NCBI RefSeq assembly: GCF_000508085.1
Contig: NZ_KI669560.1
Span: forward strand, 1,198,464 to 1,262,463
Reading direction: 5' to 3'
DNA: 64,000 nucleotides
DNA from: Sediminibacterium sp. C3
GTDB lineage: Bacteria; Bacteroidota; Bacteroidia; Chitinophagales; Chitinophagaceae
Both the position numbers and the translations under genes were made by a program. Every line of letters begins with the position of its first letter. Position 1 is the first letter of the stretch. The notes beneath the pieces were generated by a model. It was not told the origin of the DNA and made no database searches. It worked only from the letters and a program-made list of their open reading frames with translations. Shown piece after piece: positions 26,596 through 34,495 of this stretch.

Positions 26596-29397
26596 ATGCA
26601 ACAACCCCCGGCAATCAGATTATTTTTTACCTTTTTCTTCACTATTCTGGCTTCAGCAGTGTTTTCACAGGCCAGAATCAACGGTAAAGTAATCTCCGCC
26701 ACCAACGAAACCTTATCAGGAACTTCTATCAAATTAGAAGGACCCACTAGTAGAACCGTAGCCGCCGATGTAGAAGGTCGTTTCAGCATTTCGGTAAAGC
26801 CAGGAAAATACACCCTGACTTTTTCAAGAGTAGGTTATCAAACCAAAGTATTGGAAGACATCGAAGCCAAAGAAGGCATTGAAGCCAATGACTTAAACGT
26901 AGTATTAGATTTAAAAACCACCACTACAGAAGTAGTGGTTCGTTCCTCTGCCCGTAAAGAAAGTTCCAATGCCATGATTGTGTTTCAAAAAACCAACACA
27001 GCCATGTCGAGTGGATTGGCGGCAGACTTCATCAGAAGAACACCCGATAGAAATACTTCAGACGTATTAAAGCGTGTGAGTGGTGCTTCTATCCAGGACA
27101 ATAAATTTGTGGTGGTTCGCGGATTAAGCGATCGTTACAACCAGGCTTTGTTGAACAATGCTTTAATGCCCAGTTCAGAGCCGGATAAAAAAGCATTTTC
27201 ATTCGACATTATTCCAGCGGCCATGATTGATAATATCATTATCAACAAAACCGCTACGCCTGATTTGCCCGGTGAATTCGCAGGTGGATTGGTGCAGGTG
27301 AATACCCGCGATATCCCCACTAAGAATCAATTGAACGTTACCGTTTCTTTGGGATACAACTCTCAAAGTACTTTCAAGAGCTTCACTGGTAATATGCGCA
27401 GCAATACAGCCTGGTTGGGTTTTGATGGCGGTGGCAGAAACCTGCCAGCCAGCATGCCAAATACGGTTACTTACAGAGGCTTGACCGATAATGAGAAAAT
27501 TGCCATCAGCAAAGACTTTGACGGTAATGCATACGGTGAAAGAGTAAATACAGCAGCGCCTATCCGCACCGTAAACTTAGCATGGTCTAATACCAAGACT
27601 TTCAAGAACGAAGCCAAATTGGGATCTATCATCTCTGTTTACTACAGAAATGCTTCTATTATTTATGATGATGTGGAAAGAGGTCGTTTCGAAAAAGTAA
27701 GAACCCCCATTTTCACTGGTTCTGAAGTACAGAATCGTTATTCAACCAACTTGGGTGTAATGGCCAACTTCACTTATATGAAGGGGGCAACTAAAATCTC
27801 TTTCAGAAATATTCTGAACCAGGTGTACGAAGAGAATTACTTAAACAGAAATGTAGAAAATATAGGTCGTTTGCAAAATGTATCCCTGCGTTCAAACTTC
27901 TTAAACCAGCGTTTGTTGGTGAGCAGCCAGATCGAAGGAGAACATTTGTTAAGCAGCAGCCGCGGTATCAAGTTTATCTGGAATGCCAACGGTTCTTTCA
28001 ACAGCAAATCACAGCCCGATTTCAGAACGGCTCAGTATACCCGTAACCTGGGTGCAACCACTGGTGCCTATACTTTAGACGATGATGATACCAGAAGATT
28101 TTTCTCTGAGCTAAAAGATTACGCTACAGGTTTAAATGGTACATTGATTGTTCCATTCAATATGGGGGGAATCAAGCAGACGATGAAACTAGGAGGCTCT
28201 ACTTTGCTGCGTTTCCGTGATTTCAATGCCCGTGTTTTCCGTTACAGACCTGTTGGAAACAATGCGGACTTAACCATCCCTTACGACAAAATGTTCTTAA
28301 GTAGCAATATCAACTCCAATGGTTTATTGCTGGAAGAGCAAACTCAAAATACAGACCGTTATTTTGGTATTTCAGCCTTGAACAGCGGATACTTAATGTT
28401 CGACAATAAATTGAGCAATAGTTTAAGAGTGATCTGGGGAGCCAGAGCAGAATTCTTTGAGCAATTCCTAAGCAGCCGTGACCTTGCTTTGAACAGAGTA
28501 AGAGTGAATACGCAGAAGTGGGATTTCTTACCTTCTTTGAATATTACCAATAGTTTCAATAACCAACACCAGATTCGTTTTGCGGTATCTCAAACCGTTG
28601 CCCGTCCTGAGTTCCGTGAGATTGCACCCTTCCAGTTCTTCGATTACGAAAGCATCTGGGGTATTGGCGGAGAAACATCTTTAAGAAGAACCAAGATTTT
28701 CAATGCAGATATCCGTTACGAATACTATCCTAAGTCTGGTGAAATGATTTCAGTAGGGGTGTTCACCAAGAAATTCACCGATCCAATTGAGTTAAGAATG
28801 GACGGAGGAAGTAACGCAGACCGTTGGTTGTTCAGCTATACCAATGCAGCTTCAGCAACCTTAGTAGGAGCAGAGGTAGAAATTAGAAAAGGAATGGACT
28901 TTGTAAGTGACAAGTTAAAAGACTTCACTTTCATAGGTAACGTAACCGTATTACAATCTACTGTAAAATTGAATTCTACCCAGGCAAGCGGAAAGGAAAC
29001 CACACAGAACAGACCTTTATTTGGTCAGTCTCCTTACTTAATTAATGCTGGCTTCCAGTACACGAATACAGAAAAAGGATTCAATGCTTCTATTTTATAC
29101 AACAGACAGGGACCAAGATTGTCGTTGGTAGGAGATCCAGATGGAGCTGGTTTCTATGATATCTATGAAAAGAGCAGAAACCTGTTAGATGTACAAGTGT
29201 CTAAGAAAGTATTGAACAATGCTGGTGAGTTTAAACTTACTGTATCTGATATTTTCAATAACCAGTTTGCCTTCTACGATAATGCAGACAGCAAGCCTGG
29301 ATTCAGTTATGCTGCAGGGGACAGAATCAACTATGCATACAGACCTGGAACAACCGTAACCGTATCATTCAGCTACGATATCAATTTTAAAAAGTAG
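26596..29397 (+). CDS. TonB-dependent outer membrane receptor with carboxypeptidase-regulatory-like domain
   Basis: The 933-residue protein starts at ATG 26596; a GTG three bases earlier is less likely. A signal peptide (FFTFFFTILASAVFSQ) is followed by a beta-sandwich CarboxypepD_reg-like domain (about 25-110), a plug domain (about 115-240, with VVVRGLSDRYNQALLNN and PDLPGEFAGGLVQVNTRD) and a beta-barrel ending in an aromatic strand (TVSFSYDINFKK). It is not a SusC, since no SusD partner follows. A lipoprotein gene 53 bp downstream is probably its partner. The phased repeat array in its promoter suggests response to a two-component signal. The ligand cannot be read from sequence. Confidence 0.9.
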   Translation: MQQPPAIRLFFTFFFTILASAVFSQARINGKVISATNETLSGTSIKLEGPTSRTVAADVEGRFSISVKPGKYTLTFSRVGYQTKVLEDIEAKEGIEANDLNVVLDLKTTTTEVVVRSSARKESSNAMIVFQKTNTAMSSGLAADFIRRTPDRNTSDVLKRVSGASIQDNKFVVVRGLSDRYNQALLNNALMPSSEPDKKAFSFDIIPAAMIDNIIINKTATPDLPGEFAGGLVQVNTRDIPTKNQLNVTVSLGYNSQSTFKSFTGNMRSNTAWLGFDGGGRNLPASMPNTVTYRGLTDNEKIAISKDFDGNAYGERVNTAAPIRTVNLAWSNTKTFKNEAKLGSIISVYYRNASIIYDDVERGRFEKVRTPIFTGSEVQNRYSTNLGVMANFTYMKGATKISFRNILNQVYEENYLNRNVENIGRLQNVSLRSNFLNQRLLVSSQIEGEHLLSSSRGIKFIWNANGSFNSKSQPDFRTAQYTRNLGATTGAYTLDDDDTRRFFSELKDYATGLNGTLIVPFNMGGIKQTMKLGGSTLLRFRDFNARVFRYRPVGNNADLTIPYDKMFLSSNINSNGLLLEEQTQNTDRYFGISALNSGYLMFDNKLSNSLRVIWGARAEFFEQFLSSRDLALNRVRVNTQKWDFLPSLNITNSFNNQHQIRFAVSQTVARPEFREIAPFQFFDYESIWGIGGETSLRRTKIFNADIRYEYYPKSGEMISVGVFTKKFTDPIELRMDGGSNADRWLFSYTNAASATLVGAEVEIRKGMDFVSDKLKDFTFIGNVTVLQSTVKLNSTQASGKETTQNRPLFGQSPYLINAGFQYTNTEKGFNASILYNRQGPRLSLVGDPDGAGFYDIYEKSRNLLDVQVSKKVLNNAGEFKLTVSDIFNNQFAFYDNADSKPGFSYAAGDRINYAYRPGTTVTVSFSYDINFKK

Positions 29398-29450
29398 TTC
29401 AAACGCGACAATTTCAACAACTGAGAATAAAAAATCTTAAAACCAAACAA

Positions 29451-30818
29451 ATGAAAAAGCTTACTCAAATTTTTATCGCAGGAGCCTTAGCGCTAACCGC
29501 AACTTCTTGCGTGAAAGTAAACTTTGAAGATCCCATTGCCAACACCGGAACAGGTGCCAATTCGGACGATCCCAACACCACCAGAATCTTAAAAGGTTCT
29601 TATGAAAGAAGCATTACTTTAACGGGTGGTACGTATACCATTCAGGGATATGTGTACTTTCAGCAGGGAGCTACTTTAACCATTCCTGCAGGAACCATTT
29701 TAAAAAGTGATATTTCACAGAAGGGTGCGCTGATTATTGAAAGAGGTGCAAAGATTGAAGCGAACGGAACAGCGAGTAACCCCATTGTATTTACCTCCGG
29801 TAAGGCAGCAGGATCCAGATTACGTGGAGACTGGGGTGGCGTTATCTTGTTAGGTAATGCACCAACCAACAGACCTTTATCACCTGCTCCTTTAGTTGAA
29901 GGTGGAGTAGACAGAAGATATGGCGGTACCACAGCAAACGATAACTCTGGAACAATGCGTTATGTGCGTATTGAATTCGCAGGAATCGCCGCAGAACCTG
30001 GAAGCGAAATTAATGGGCTAACACTGGGGGGTGTTGGTTCAGGCACTACACTTGAATATATCCAGGTTTCTTACGGAAACGATGATGCGTATGAGTTTTT
30101 CGGTGGTACCGTAAATGCAAAATACCTGGTGTCTTATGCAACGTCAGATGATGATTACGATTTTGATTTTGGCTATACTGGTAAAATTCAGTTTGCTGTA
30201 GCACAGCGTCGTCCTGAAATTGGCGATACCGATGCGGGTAATGGCGTAGAAGCCGATAACGATGGATCTGGTACATCCACAAGACCTTTTACACGTCCGG
30301 AGTTGAGCAACTTTACCTGGATTGGTTCCAATGGTGCACCGAATACTCAGGCCAATGAAAATTTTGGTAACAGATGGAGAAGAGCAGTACGTTTCTCAGT
30401 ACGCAACTCAATTATGATGGGCTTCCCTAAAGGTGGATTCTCTATGGAATCTGCTTTAACCGGAACTGCATTCAACAACGATTCATCTGAATTTAGAAAT
30501 AACCTGGTACATGCTTTAGCCGATGCATATAAAGTAGACGCTTCAGCGGGTGGGATTATCACCGCTGCACAAGTGAAAACCAAGGCAGAAACCAATGGTG
30601 GTATCACTTACACGAATGCAGCAGATATTATGTTGACTGCTCCGTTTAATGTAGATGCGCCGAATTATTTACCAATGACTGGTTCACCAGCATTAACAGG
30701 AGCCAGCTTTACAGGTGCTGACGCATTCTTTACAGCAGTAGCATATCGTGGTGCATTTGGAACTTCCAACTGGTTAAATGGTTGGGCAAGCTTTACCCCA
30801 CAAACCAACACATACTAG
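29451..30818 (+). CDS. Secreted lipoprotein with beta-helix-like repeats, partner of the TonB receptor
   Basis: The 455-residue protein has a lipoprotein signal (GALALTATSC). The rest is rich in Gly, Thr, Asn and Asp, with strand-turn repeats such as TLTIPAGTILKSD, GALIIERGAKIEANG and NPIVFTSG, as in parallel beta-helix proteins. Acidic stretches (SDDDYDFDFG, GDTDAGNGVEADND) could bind calcium. Such proteins often occur next to this class of TonB receptor in Bacteroidota; a surface accessory role is inferred. A strong terminator follows. Confidence 0.75.
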   Translation: MKKLTQIFIAGALALTATSCVKVNFEDPIANTGTGANSDDPNTTRILKGSYERSITLTGGTYTIQGYVYFQQGATLTIPAGTILKSDISQKGALIIERGAKIEANGTASNPIVFTSGKAAGSRLRGDWGGVILLGNAPTNRPLSPAPLVEGGVDRRYGGTTANDNSGTMRYVRIEFAGIAAEPGSEINGLTLGGVGSGTTLEYIQVSYGNDDAYEFFGGTVNAKYLVSYATSDDDYDFDFGYTGKIQFAVAQRRPEIGDTDAGNGVEADNDGSGTSTRPFTRPELSNFTWIGSNGAPNTQANENFGNRWRRAVRFSVRNSIMMGFPKGGFSMESALTGTAFNNDSSEFRNNLVHALADAYKVDASAGGIITAAQVKTKAETNGGITYTNAADIMLTAPFNVDAPNYLPMTGSPALTGASFTGADAFFTAVAYRGAFGTSNWLNGWASFTPQTNTY

Positions 30819-30884
30819 TTTTCTGCGGCCCAGCCGCAACTCATATTTTAATTGGCGTTTTATAACAGTTTAAGTTAAGTACGG

Positions 30885-30911
30885 GTCCCATTTCTATGGG
30901 ACTCTTTTTTT
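30885..30911 (+). terminator. Intrinsic terminator after the receptor-lipoprotein pair
   Basis: GTCCCAT-TTCT-ATGGGAC forms a 7-bp perfect stem followed by TCTTTTTTT. A smaller hairpin (TGCGGC/GCCGCA, 30824-30838) lies just upstream, and another GC-rich one (CTCCGC/GCGGAG, 30914-30930) follows, making a small GC-rich patch in AT-rich DNA. Confidence 0.85.
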
Positions 30912-30971
30912 GGCTCCGCTCGGCGCGGAGGTCGCCGCGGAAATCAGGGGGGAGGTCTTGTGTCGAATTTG

Positions 30972-30979
30972 TAAATTTG
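30972..30979 (+). promoter_or_regulatory. -7 promoter element of the small lipoprotein gene
   Basis: TAAATTTG matches TAnnTTTG exactly and lies 22 bp upstream of the ATG at 31002. No -33 TTG occurs at the normal distance. Confidence 0.5.
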
Positions 30980-31001
30980 CTAAAAAAATATACCAATAGT
31001 A

Positions 31002-31607
31002 ATGAGCATATACTTCAAGCATTTTTTTTCGCGCATTTTTGTTTTTGAAACAATATGTTTTGTGGCCATGGGGATTATAACTGGCTGTAATAGCGGAGGC
31101 GCTGATAAGGCTGCAGGCAGTGATGCTAGTAAGGATTCTACGCTGCGAAACCACCAAGCCCCTGCCACCCAAACAGCAATTGAAATTGCAGGTCTTCGCG
31201 GAGCAGATAGTGTGCAAATTTTATTCTTTACAGATCCCTACGGAAAAGATTCCTTGCGATACACTCGCTTTTTCAAGCACTATAATTCGGGTGATACAAC
31301 CATTGTAAATCCTTTACTCCAAAATCTTGACAAGCTTTTTGTTTTGCGCAATGAAGTCATGAATTGCCGTTCAGAAGGAAAAATGTTTTTCTTTAAAGGA
31401 GAGCAGGAGTTAAAGACAGTTTATTTTAATACCGGGTCAAAAACTTCAGCAAACAATGCGTCAGTTTCAAATAAAAATGAAAACTGTGCATTCTTATATT
31501 TTATAAAAGATGGGGGCTTTTACTACGTTCCAGTAGATTCAGAAATTGCTGCTTTGCTAAACAAACTTAAACCAATGGCCAAGAAGCCAGTAGCAGAGGT
31601 GAATTAA
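31002..31607 (+). CDS. Small hypothetical lipoprotein
   Basis: The 201-residue protein has a hydrophobic leader ending in the lipobox-like GIITGC (Cys at about residue 30), then a polar linker (ADKAAGSDASKDS) and a compact domain with FFTDPYGKDSLRY and NCRSEGKMFFFKG. No family was recognised. It has its own -7 element and stands alone after the terminator, facing the convergent PemK/MazF-like gene. Being a lipoprotein, it is expected in the periplasm or on the outer membrane. Confidence 0.65.
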   Translation: MSIYFKHFFSRIFVFETICFVAMGIITGCNSGGADKAAGSDASKDSTLRNHQAPATQTAIEIAGLRGADSVQILFFTDPYGKDSLRYTRFFKHYNSGDTTIVNPLLQNLDKLFVLRNEVMNCRSEGKMFFFKGEQELKTVYFNTGSKTSANNASVSNKNENCAFLYFIKDGGFYYVPVDSEIAALLNKLKPMAKKPVAEVN

Positions 31608-31617
31608 TTAAACTGTT

Positions 31618-31977
31618 TTAAATCATAAATCCCATAACCAGGGCTAAGTTTCGCCTAAGTTTCCTTTTTTCTTCAAAGTCTAATTCACCTACTTTTTTTA
31701 TCAGTGCCTCGGTATTTATAGCGGTTACTTGGTCTATAAGTACGGTGAATTCTCCAAAATCGTAAACATATGTGCTCATGCGCAATACAAAGCAACGCGG
31801 TGTGAACATTTTAGATAAGGGGCAGACTAAAGCAGATACAGGATTTTTGGTATTCATGTAATCGCTTTGAACAATTACTACTAGCTTAATATTTTGGGGA
31901 TTATTCCTCCATTCCACTGCCCAGATTTCATACTGCTTAGCGACTTGTACATAGTTAGGCCACTCGTAGGTTTTCAT
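31618..31977 (-). CDS. PemK/MazF-like endoribonuclease toxin
   Basis: The 119-residue protein shows the MazF/PemK barrel pattern: QYEIWAVEWR, then KLVVIVQSDYMN (the beta-strand with the conserved Q-S-D/N) and ALVCPLSKM. These toxins cut mRNA at short motifs. It lies 9 bp downstream of a small gene whose product resembles ribbon-helix-helix antitoxins, giving a TA pair in antitoxin-first order. The similarity is moderate, so the toxin call is supported mainly by pattern plus context. Confidence 0.65.
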   Translation of the reverse strand: MKTYEWPNYVQVAKQYEIWAVEWRNNPQNIKLVVIVQSDYMNTKNPVSALVCPLSKMFTPRCFVLRMSTYVYDFGEFTVLIDQVTAINTEALIKKVGELDFEEKRKLRRNLALVMGFMI

Positions 31978-31986
31978 ATACTTTTT

Positions 31987-32277
31987 TTAGAACTCCTGTG
32001 TTAGCGTAATCGTATTTAGTTCCTCCAATTCCTTTATAATAAATCTATAATAGGGGGTTGTTTCAAAGTTCTCGAATGCAATTTGATCTTTTACCATTTT
32101 ATAACGCTGGTAATGATTGAAAGCGTCAATGGCTAGATTGATGTAATTGTTTCTGTTGATTTTTAGTCTTTCTCTAACTGCTTCCATATTGTCCAAAACG
32201 GTTGGGTTTAGTTTCAGCGAAACTGGAATCATCTTGGATGGAGGAACTTCTTCAAAGTCGGGTTTAAATCTAGCCAT
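31987..32277 (-). CDS. Putative ribbon-helix-helix antitoxin partner of the MazF-like toxin
   Basis: The protein has 96 residues from the ATG (a GTG two codons earlier is possible). The central part (IPVSLKLNPTVLDNMEAVRE then LKINRNNYINLAID) has the strand-helix-helix pattern of RHH DNA-binding proteins, and an acidic, flexible C-terminus (FIIKELEELNTITLTQEF) would bind the toxin. The upstream 260 bp hold no gene, only AT-rich DNA and a C8 run at 32433-32440. Confidence 0.6.
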   Translation of the reverse strand: MARFKPDFEEVPPSKMIPVSLKLNPTVLDNMEAVRERLKINRNNYINLAIDAFNHYQRYKMVKDQIAFENFETTPYYRFIIKELEELNTITLTQEF

Positions 32278-32543
32278 GGACACTTATGTTTCGTTTTTGA
32301 AAATTTGACAAAAAATATATCAATAGTATATCACAGGGTTTATTTGCTACCATTTTAAAGGTTCAATTCTTGTGAACATATTCGATTGGTATATCTTTTG
32401 AGACATTTTCCCAATTCGCAAGGACCATTTTACCCCCCCCTAAATTCTTTTATTGATATCTATTGGAGAAGAAAGTTAATACTGATAAAAGCTTTCTGTA
32501 TGTGTATTTATACGTAAGAAGCGAATTTTTAAACCTGTTGGAG

Positions 32544-32963
32544 TTATGAAATTTCTTCTAAGAATTCTTTAGGGGTATAAACGGGTAAGGTAGGACTGCT
32601 TTGTTTTTGCAAATTTTTATCTCTAGAGATAAAGTAGTCTATATTGTAGTGCATCGCTGTAAAGTATTGCAATGCATCTTCTATATCAGTTAGTTTAGAA
32701 TGCAGTGCATTTACCACAATTTCATGTGGAATATCTATAACTGTAACATCTGTTAGGATAGTAAGTATTAGTTCTTTAGCTTTCGTATTCCCGTATGCCT
32801 TCGTAAGCCAATAAGCTAATATATGTACAATTGAGGGCGTAATATATGCTTCTATTGTTCCCTCTACTGCTAATGAGACTATTTTCCCAGATTGAGCAAA
32901 GTCCGATCTTTTCATTGTGATATCTAACAAGATATTTGCATCAAGAAATACTTTAGAAGCCAT
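32544..32963 (-). CDS. PIN-domain ribonuclease toxin (VapC-like), first copy
   Basis: The 139-residue protein carries the PIN acidic residues: Asp8 in VFLDANILLDIT, Asp in DIEDALQYFTA and Asp in YFISRDKNL. These would bind magnesium for RNA cleavage. It overlaps the upstream antitoxin gene by 11 bases. The 3' side is free of genes for 260 bp. The gene has the same layout as the second PIN pair about 1.2 kb away but is clearly divergent in sequence. Confidence 0.85.
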   Translation of the reverse strand: MASKVFLDANILLDITMKRSDFAQSGKIVSLAVEGTIEAYITPSIVHILAYWLTKAYGNTKAKELILTILTDVTVIDIPHEIVVNALHSKLTDIEDALQYFTAMHYNIDYFISRDKNLQKQSSPTLPVYTPKEFLEEIS

Positions 32964-33195
32964 ATTTCTTTGCGTTTTCTTTATAGTAAAGTTCTTTTAA
33001 ATCTGCATCATGTGGAATATCTGGTTTTTCTAATTTTTCAACCAAGTCTAATATAGATTTTCGTTTAGCTGGTTTGGTTATTTTTTTAAAATAAGTTTCA
33101 ACCAGGTCAGATACACTTCTATTTTGTTTAGTCGCATATGCTTTTGCATCTTCCAATACTGCATTGTCAATGGTTATATTTAATCTGGCTTTCAT
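32953..33195 (-). CDS. RHH-type antitoxin (DUF6364-like) for the first PIN toxin
   Basis: The protein has 80 residues. The N-terminal MKARLNITIDNAVLEDAKAY and NRSVSDLVETYFKKI form a short strand plus two helices typical of RHH antitoxins, and the C-terminal half is charged and probably disordered until toxin is bound. It overlaps the toxin gene by 11 bases, implying coupled translation. Direct repeats in its upstream region may be the operator. Confidence 0.8.
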   Translation of the reverse strand: MKARLNITIDNAVLEDAKAYATKQNRSVSDLVETYFKKITKPAKRKSILDLVEKLEKPDIPHDADLKELYYKENAKKYGF

Positions 33196-33221
33196 TAGGT
33201 AAATATAAGTAAAATCAATAA

Positions 33222-33252
33222 AATGCGCATAAAATTAAATAATGCGTATAAA
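33222..33252. promoter_or_regulatory. Direct repeats AATGCGYATAAA upstream of the first PIN/RHH pair
   Basis: AATGCGCATAAA at 33222-33233 recurs as AATGCGTATAAA at 33241-33252, a spacing of 19 bp, in the region between the divergent antitoxin and DUF983 genes. RHH antitoxins bind such short paired sites. It may serve autoregulation of the TA pair; binding is not shown. Confidence 0.4.
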
Positions 33253-33296
33253 TACTTATTCAACTTTTGTTACACAAGTCCTCCGGATAATTTCGG

Positions 33297-33304
33297 TACC
33301 TTTG
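33297..33304 (+). promoter_or_regulatory. -7 promoter element just before the DUF983 gene
   Basis: TACCTTTG matches TAnnTTTG exactly and ends only 6 bp before the ATG at 33311, so a transcript from it would have almost no leader. No -33 element stands at normal distance. Confidence 0.4.
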
Positions 33305-33310
33305 TATAGT

Positions 33311-33766
33311 ATGGATCTTAAGAAAACCTATTTAGTGAGTGCCCTTTCCAATAAGTGCCCAAGATGCCGGGAAGGGGAGTTATTCGTTCGTAAATCTGCG
33401 TATGGACTAAAGGGTAGTGCTACCGAAATGCACGAGACCTGTCCGGTTTGTCATCAGCCCACTGAGATTGAAGTTGGATTCTACTATGGCACTGGCTATG
33501 TAAGCTATGCCCTTTCTGTTGCTTTAACTGTGAGCACATTTGTAGCCTGGAAAGTATTAATCGGAATGACTTTCGATATTGATGATAACCGCATCTTTTA
33601 CTGGATGGGAACCAATATTGCCATCTTGTTACTACTACAACCCGTATTGATGCGACTGGCCAGAAGCCTTTGGTTAAGCTGGTTTGTGAAATATGAGCCC
33701 AACTGGAAAGAGAAGCCTTTAAAAGCGCCTGAGAGAATCAATAAGGATCAGTTTGCGAATTGGTAA
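33311..33766 (+). CDS. DUF983 membrane protein with zinc-ribbon-like cysteines
   Basis: From the ATG at 33311 the protein has 151 residues. An ATG at 33242 would add 23 residues that do not look like this family, which usually begins just before the cysteine motif. Two CxxC pairs (NKCPRCREGELF and ETCPVCHQP) form a probable zinc ribbon, followed by two membrane helices (about residues 55-80 and 100-120) and a basic tail. The function of DUF983 proteins is unknown. It is a single gene between two PIN/RHH toxin-antitoxin pairs. Confidence 0.85.
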   Translation: MDLKKTYLVSALSNKCPRCREGELFVRKSAYGLKGSATEMHETCPVCHQPTEIEVGFYYGTGYVSYALSVALTVSTFVAWKVLIGMTFDIDDNRIFYWMGTNIAILLLLQPVLMRLARSLWLSWFVKYEPNWKEKPLKAPERINKDQFANW

Positions 33767-33777
33767 GCCAGATTTTC

Positions 33778-33803
33778 GTTTGAGTAGATTAAGTACTTCA
33801 AAC
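33778..33803. terminator. Possible bidirectional hairpin between DUF983 and PIN toxin genes
   Basis: GTTTGAGTA (33778-33786) can pair with TACTTCAAAC (33794-33803), with one bulged base and a 7-nt loop. It lies between two convergent stops, where a shared terminator would be expected. T-runs are weak. Confidence 0.35.
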
Positions 33804-34216
33804 TAAAGCTTAGCACAGATTTCATCTGGAGAAAGTGCTGGAATTTCACTTCCTTTGAAATCTTTGATATTTCTAGTTACGATACAGTCCATTCTCTGAA
33901 TACTGCAGGCAGCATACAATTGTAAAGCATCTTCGAAATCTCTTTGCTTTGATTTTAGTCCTTTGTTAATCATTGAACTGTCTATGGGTATCACTTTTAC
34001 ATATTCAATCAAACCAGAAAGTGCTTCCCTGAGTAACTTATCTTCTAAAAACTTTTTTAATAAATAGTAAGATGTTGCTATTGAATGCGAGGAGGTATAA
34101 AGAATAACTTGCTTGTTTTCAGCAGCTGAAAATATTTCCATGGCAAACTTGCTAAATGGTTTTCTGTCTGCCAGTAAGTCCACCAAAATATTTGTGTCTA
34201 AAAAAAGATTTCTCAT
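33803..34216 (-). CDS. PIN-domain ribonuclease toxin (VapC-like), second copy
   Basis: The 137-residue protein has PIN features: NLFLDTNILVDLLADRKPFS with Asp7, QRDFEDALQLYAA and DCIVTRNIKDFKG. It would act as a magnesium-dependent RNase. The start overlaps the antitoxin stop by 4 bases (ATGA). Its promoter, ahead of the antitoxin, has a clear two-site operator. Confidence 0.87.
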   Translation of the reverse strand: MRNLFLDTNILVDLLADRKPFSKFAMEIFSAAENKQVILYTSSHSIATSYYLLKKFLEDKLLREALSGLIEYVKVIPIDSSMINKGLKSKQRDFEDALQLYAACSIQRMDCIVTRNIKDFKGSEIPALSPDEICAKL

Positions 34217-34455
34217 AAATGCTTTTTCTCCAGATAGGAAAGGTATTCTTTCTTTTCATCAAAGTCTTTAGGTAGTTTTACTATACCCACAAGCTTTTTT
34301 AGTTTTGGTGAAATTTTTTGTTCTGTTTTTTCTTGCGTAATGCTATCCAGGTATTTTTCTACCAATTCAGACAAGCTTCTTCCTGAATTCTTTGCATAGG
34401 ATTTAGCTCTCTCAATCACTTCTTTTTCAACTGTTAGTGTGAGTTTGGTAGTCAT
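34213..34455 (-). CDS. RHH-type antitoxin (DUF6364-like) for the second PIN toxin
   Basis: The 80-residue protein starts MTTKLTLTVEKEVIERAKSY and continues with NSGRSLSELVEKYLDSI, the strand and helices of an RHH domain. A lysine-rich C-terminal tail probably wraps the toxin. It differs in sequence from the antitoxin of the first pair but has the same length and order. It should repress its own promoter through the flanking TACGTGTA sites. Confidence 0.82.
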   Translation of the reverse strand: MTTKLTLTVEKEVIERAKSYAKNSGRSLSELVEKYLDSITQEKTEQKISPKLKKLVGIVKLPKDFDEKKEYLSYLEKKHL

Positions 34456-34457
34456 TG

Positions 34458-34486
34458 TACGTGTATTTATTTCAAATATACGTGTA
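34458..34486 (-). promoter_or_regulatory. Second PIN/RHH operon promoter flanked by TACGTGTA operator pair
   Basis: On the minus strand a perfect -7 element TATATTTG occupies 34473-34480. The octamer TACGTGTA occurs at 34458-34465 and again at 34479-34486, 21 bp apart (two helical turns), on each side of the -7 box, the second site sharing two bases with it. A repressor bound to both sites would block polymerase. The antitoxin ATG is at 34455, so the leader is about 11 nt. Confidence 0.6.
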
Positions 34487-34495
34487 AAGTTTGAA

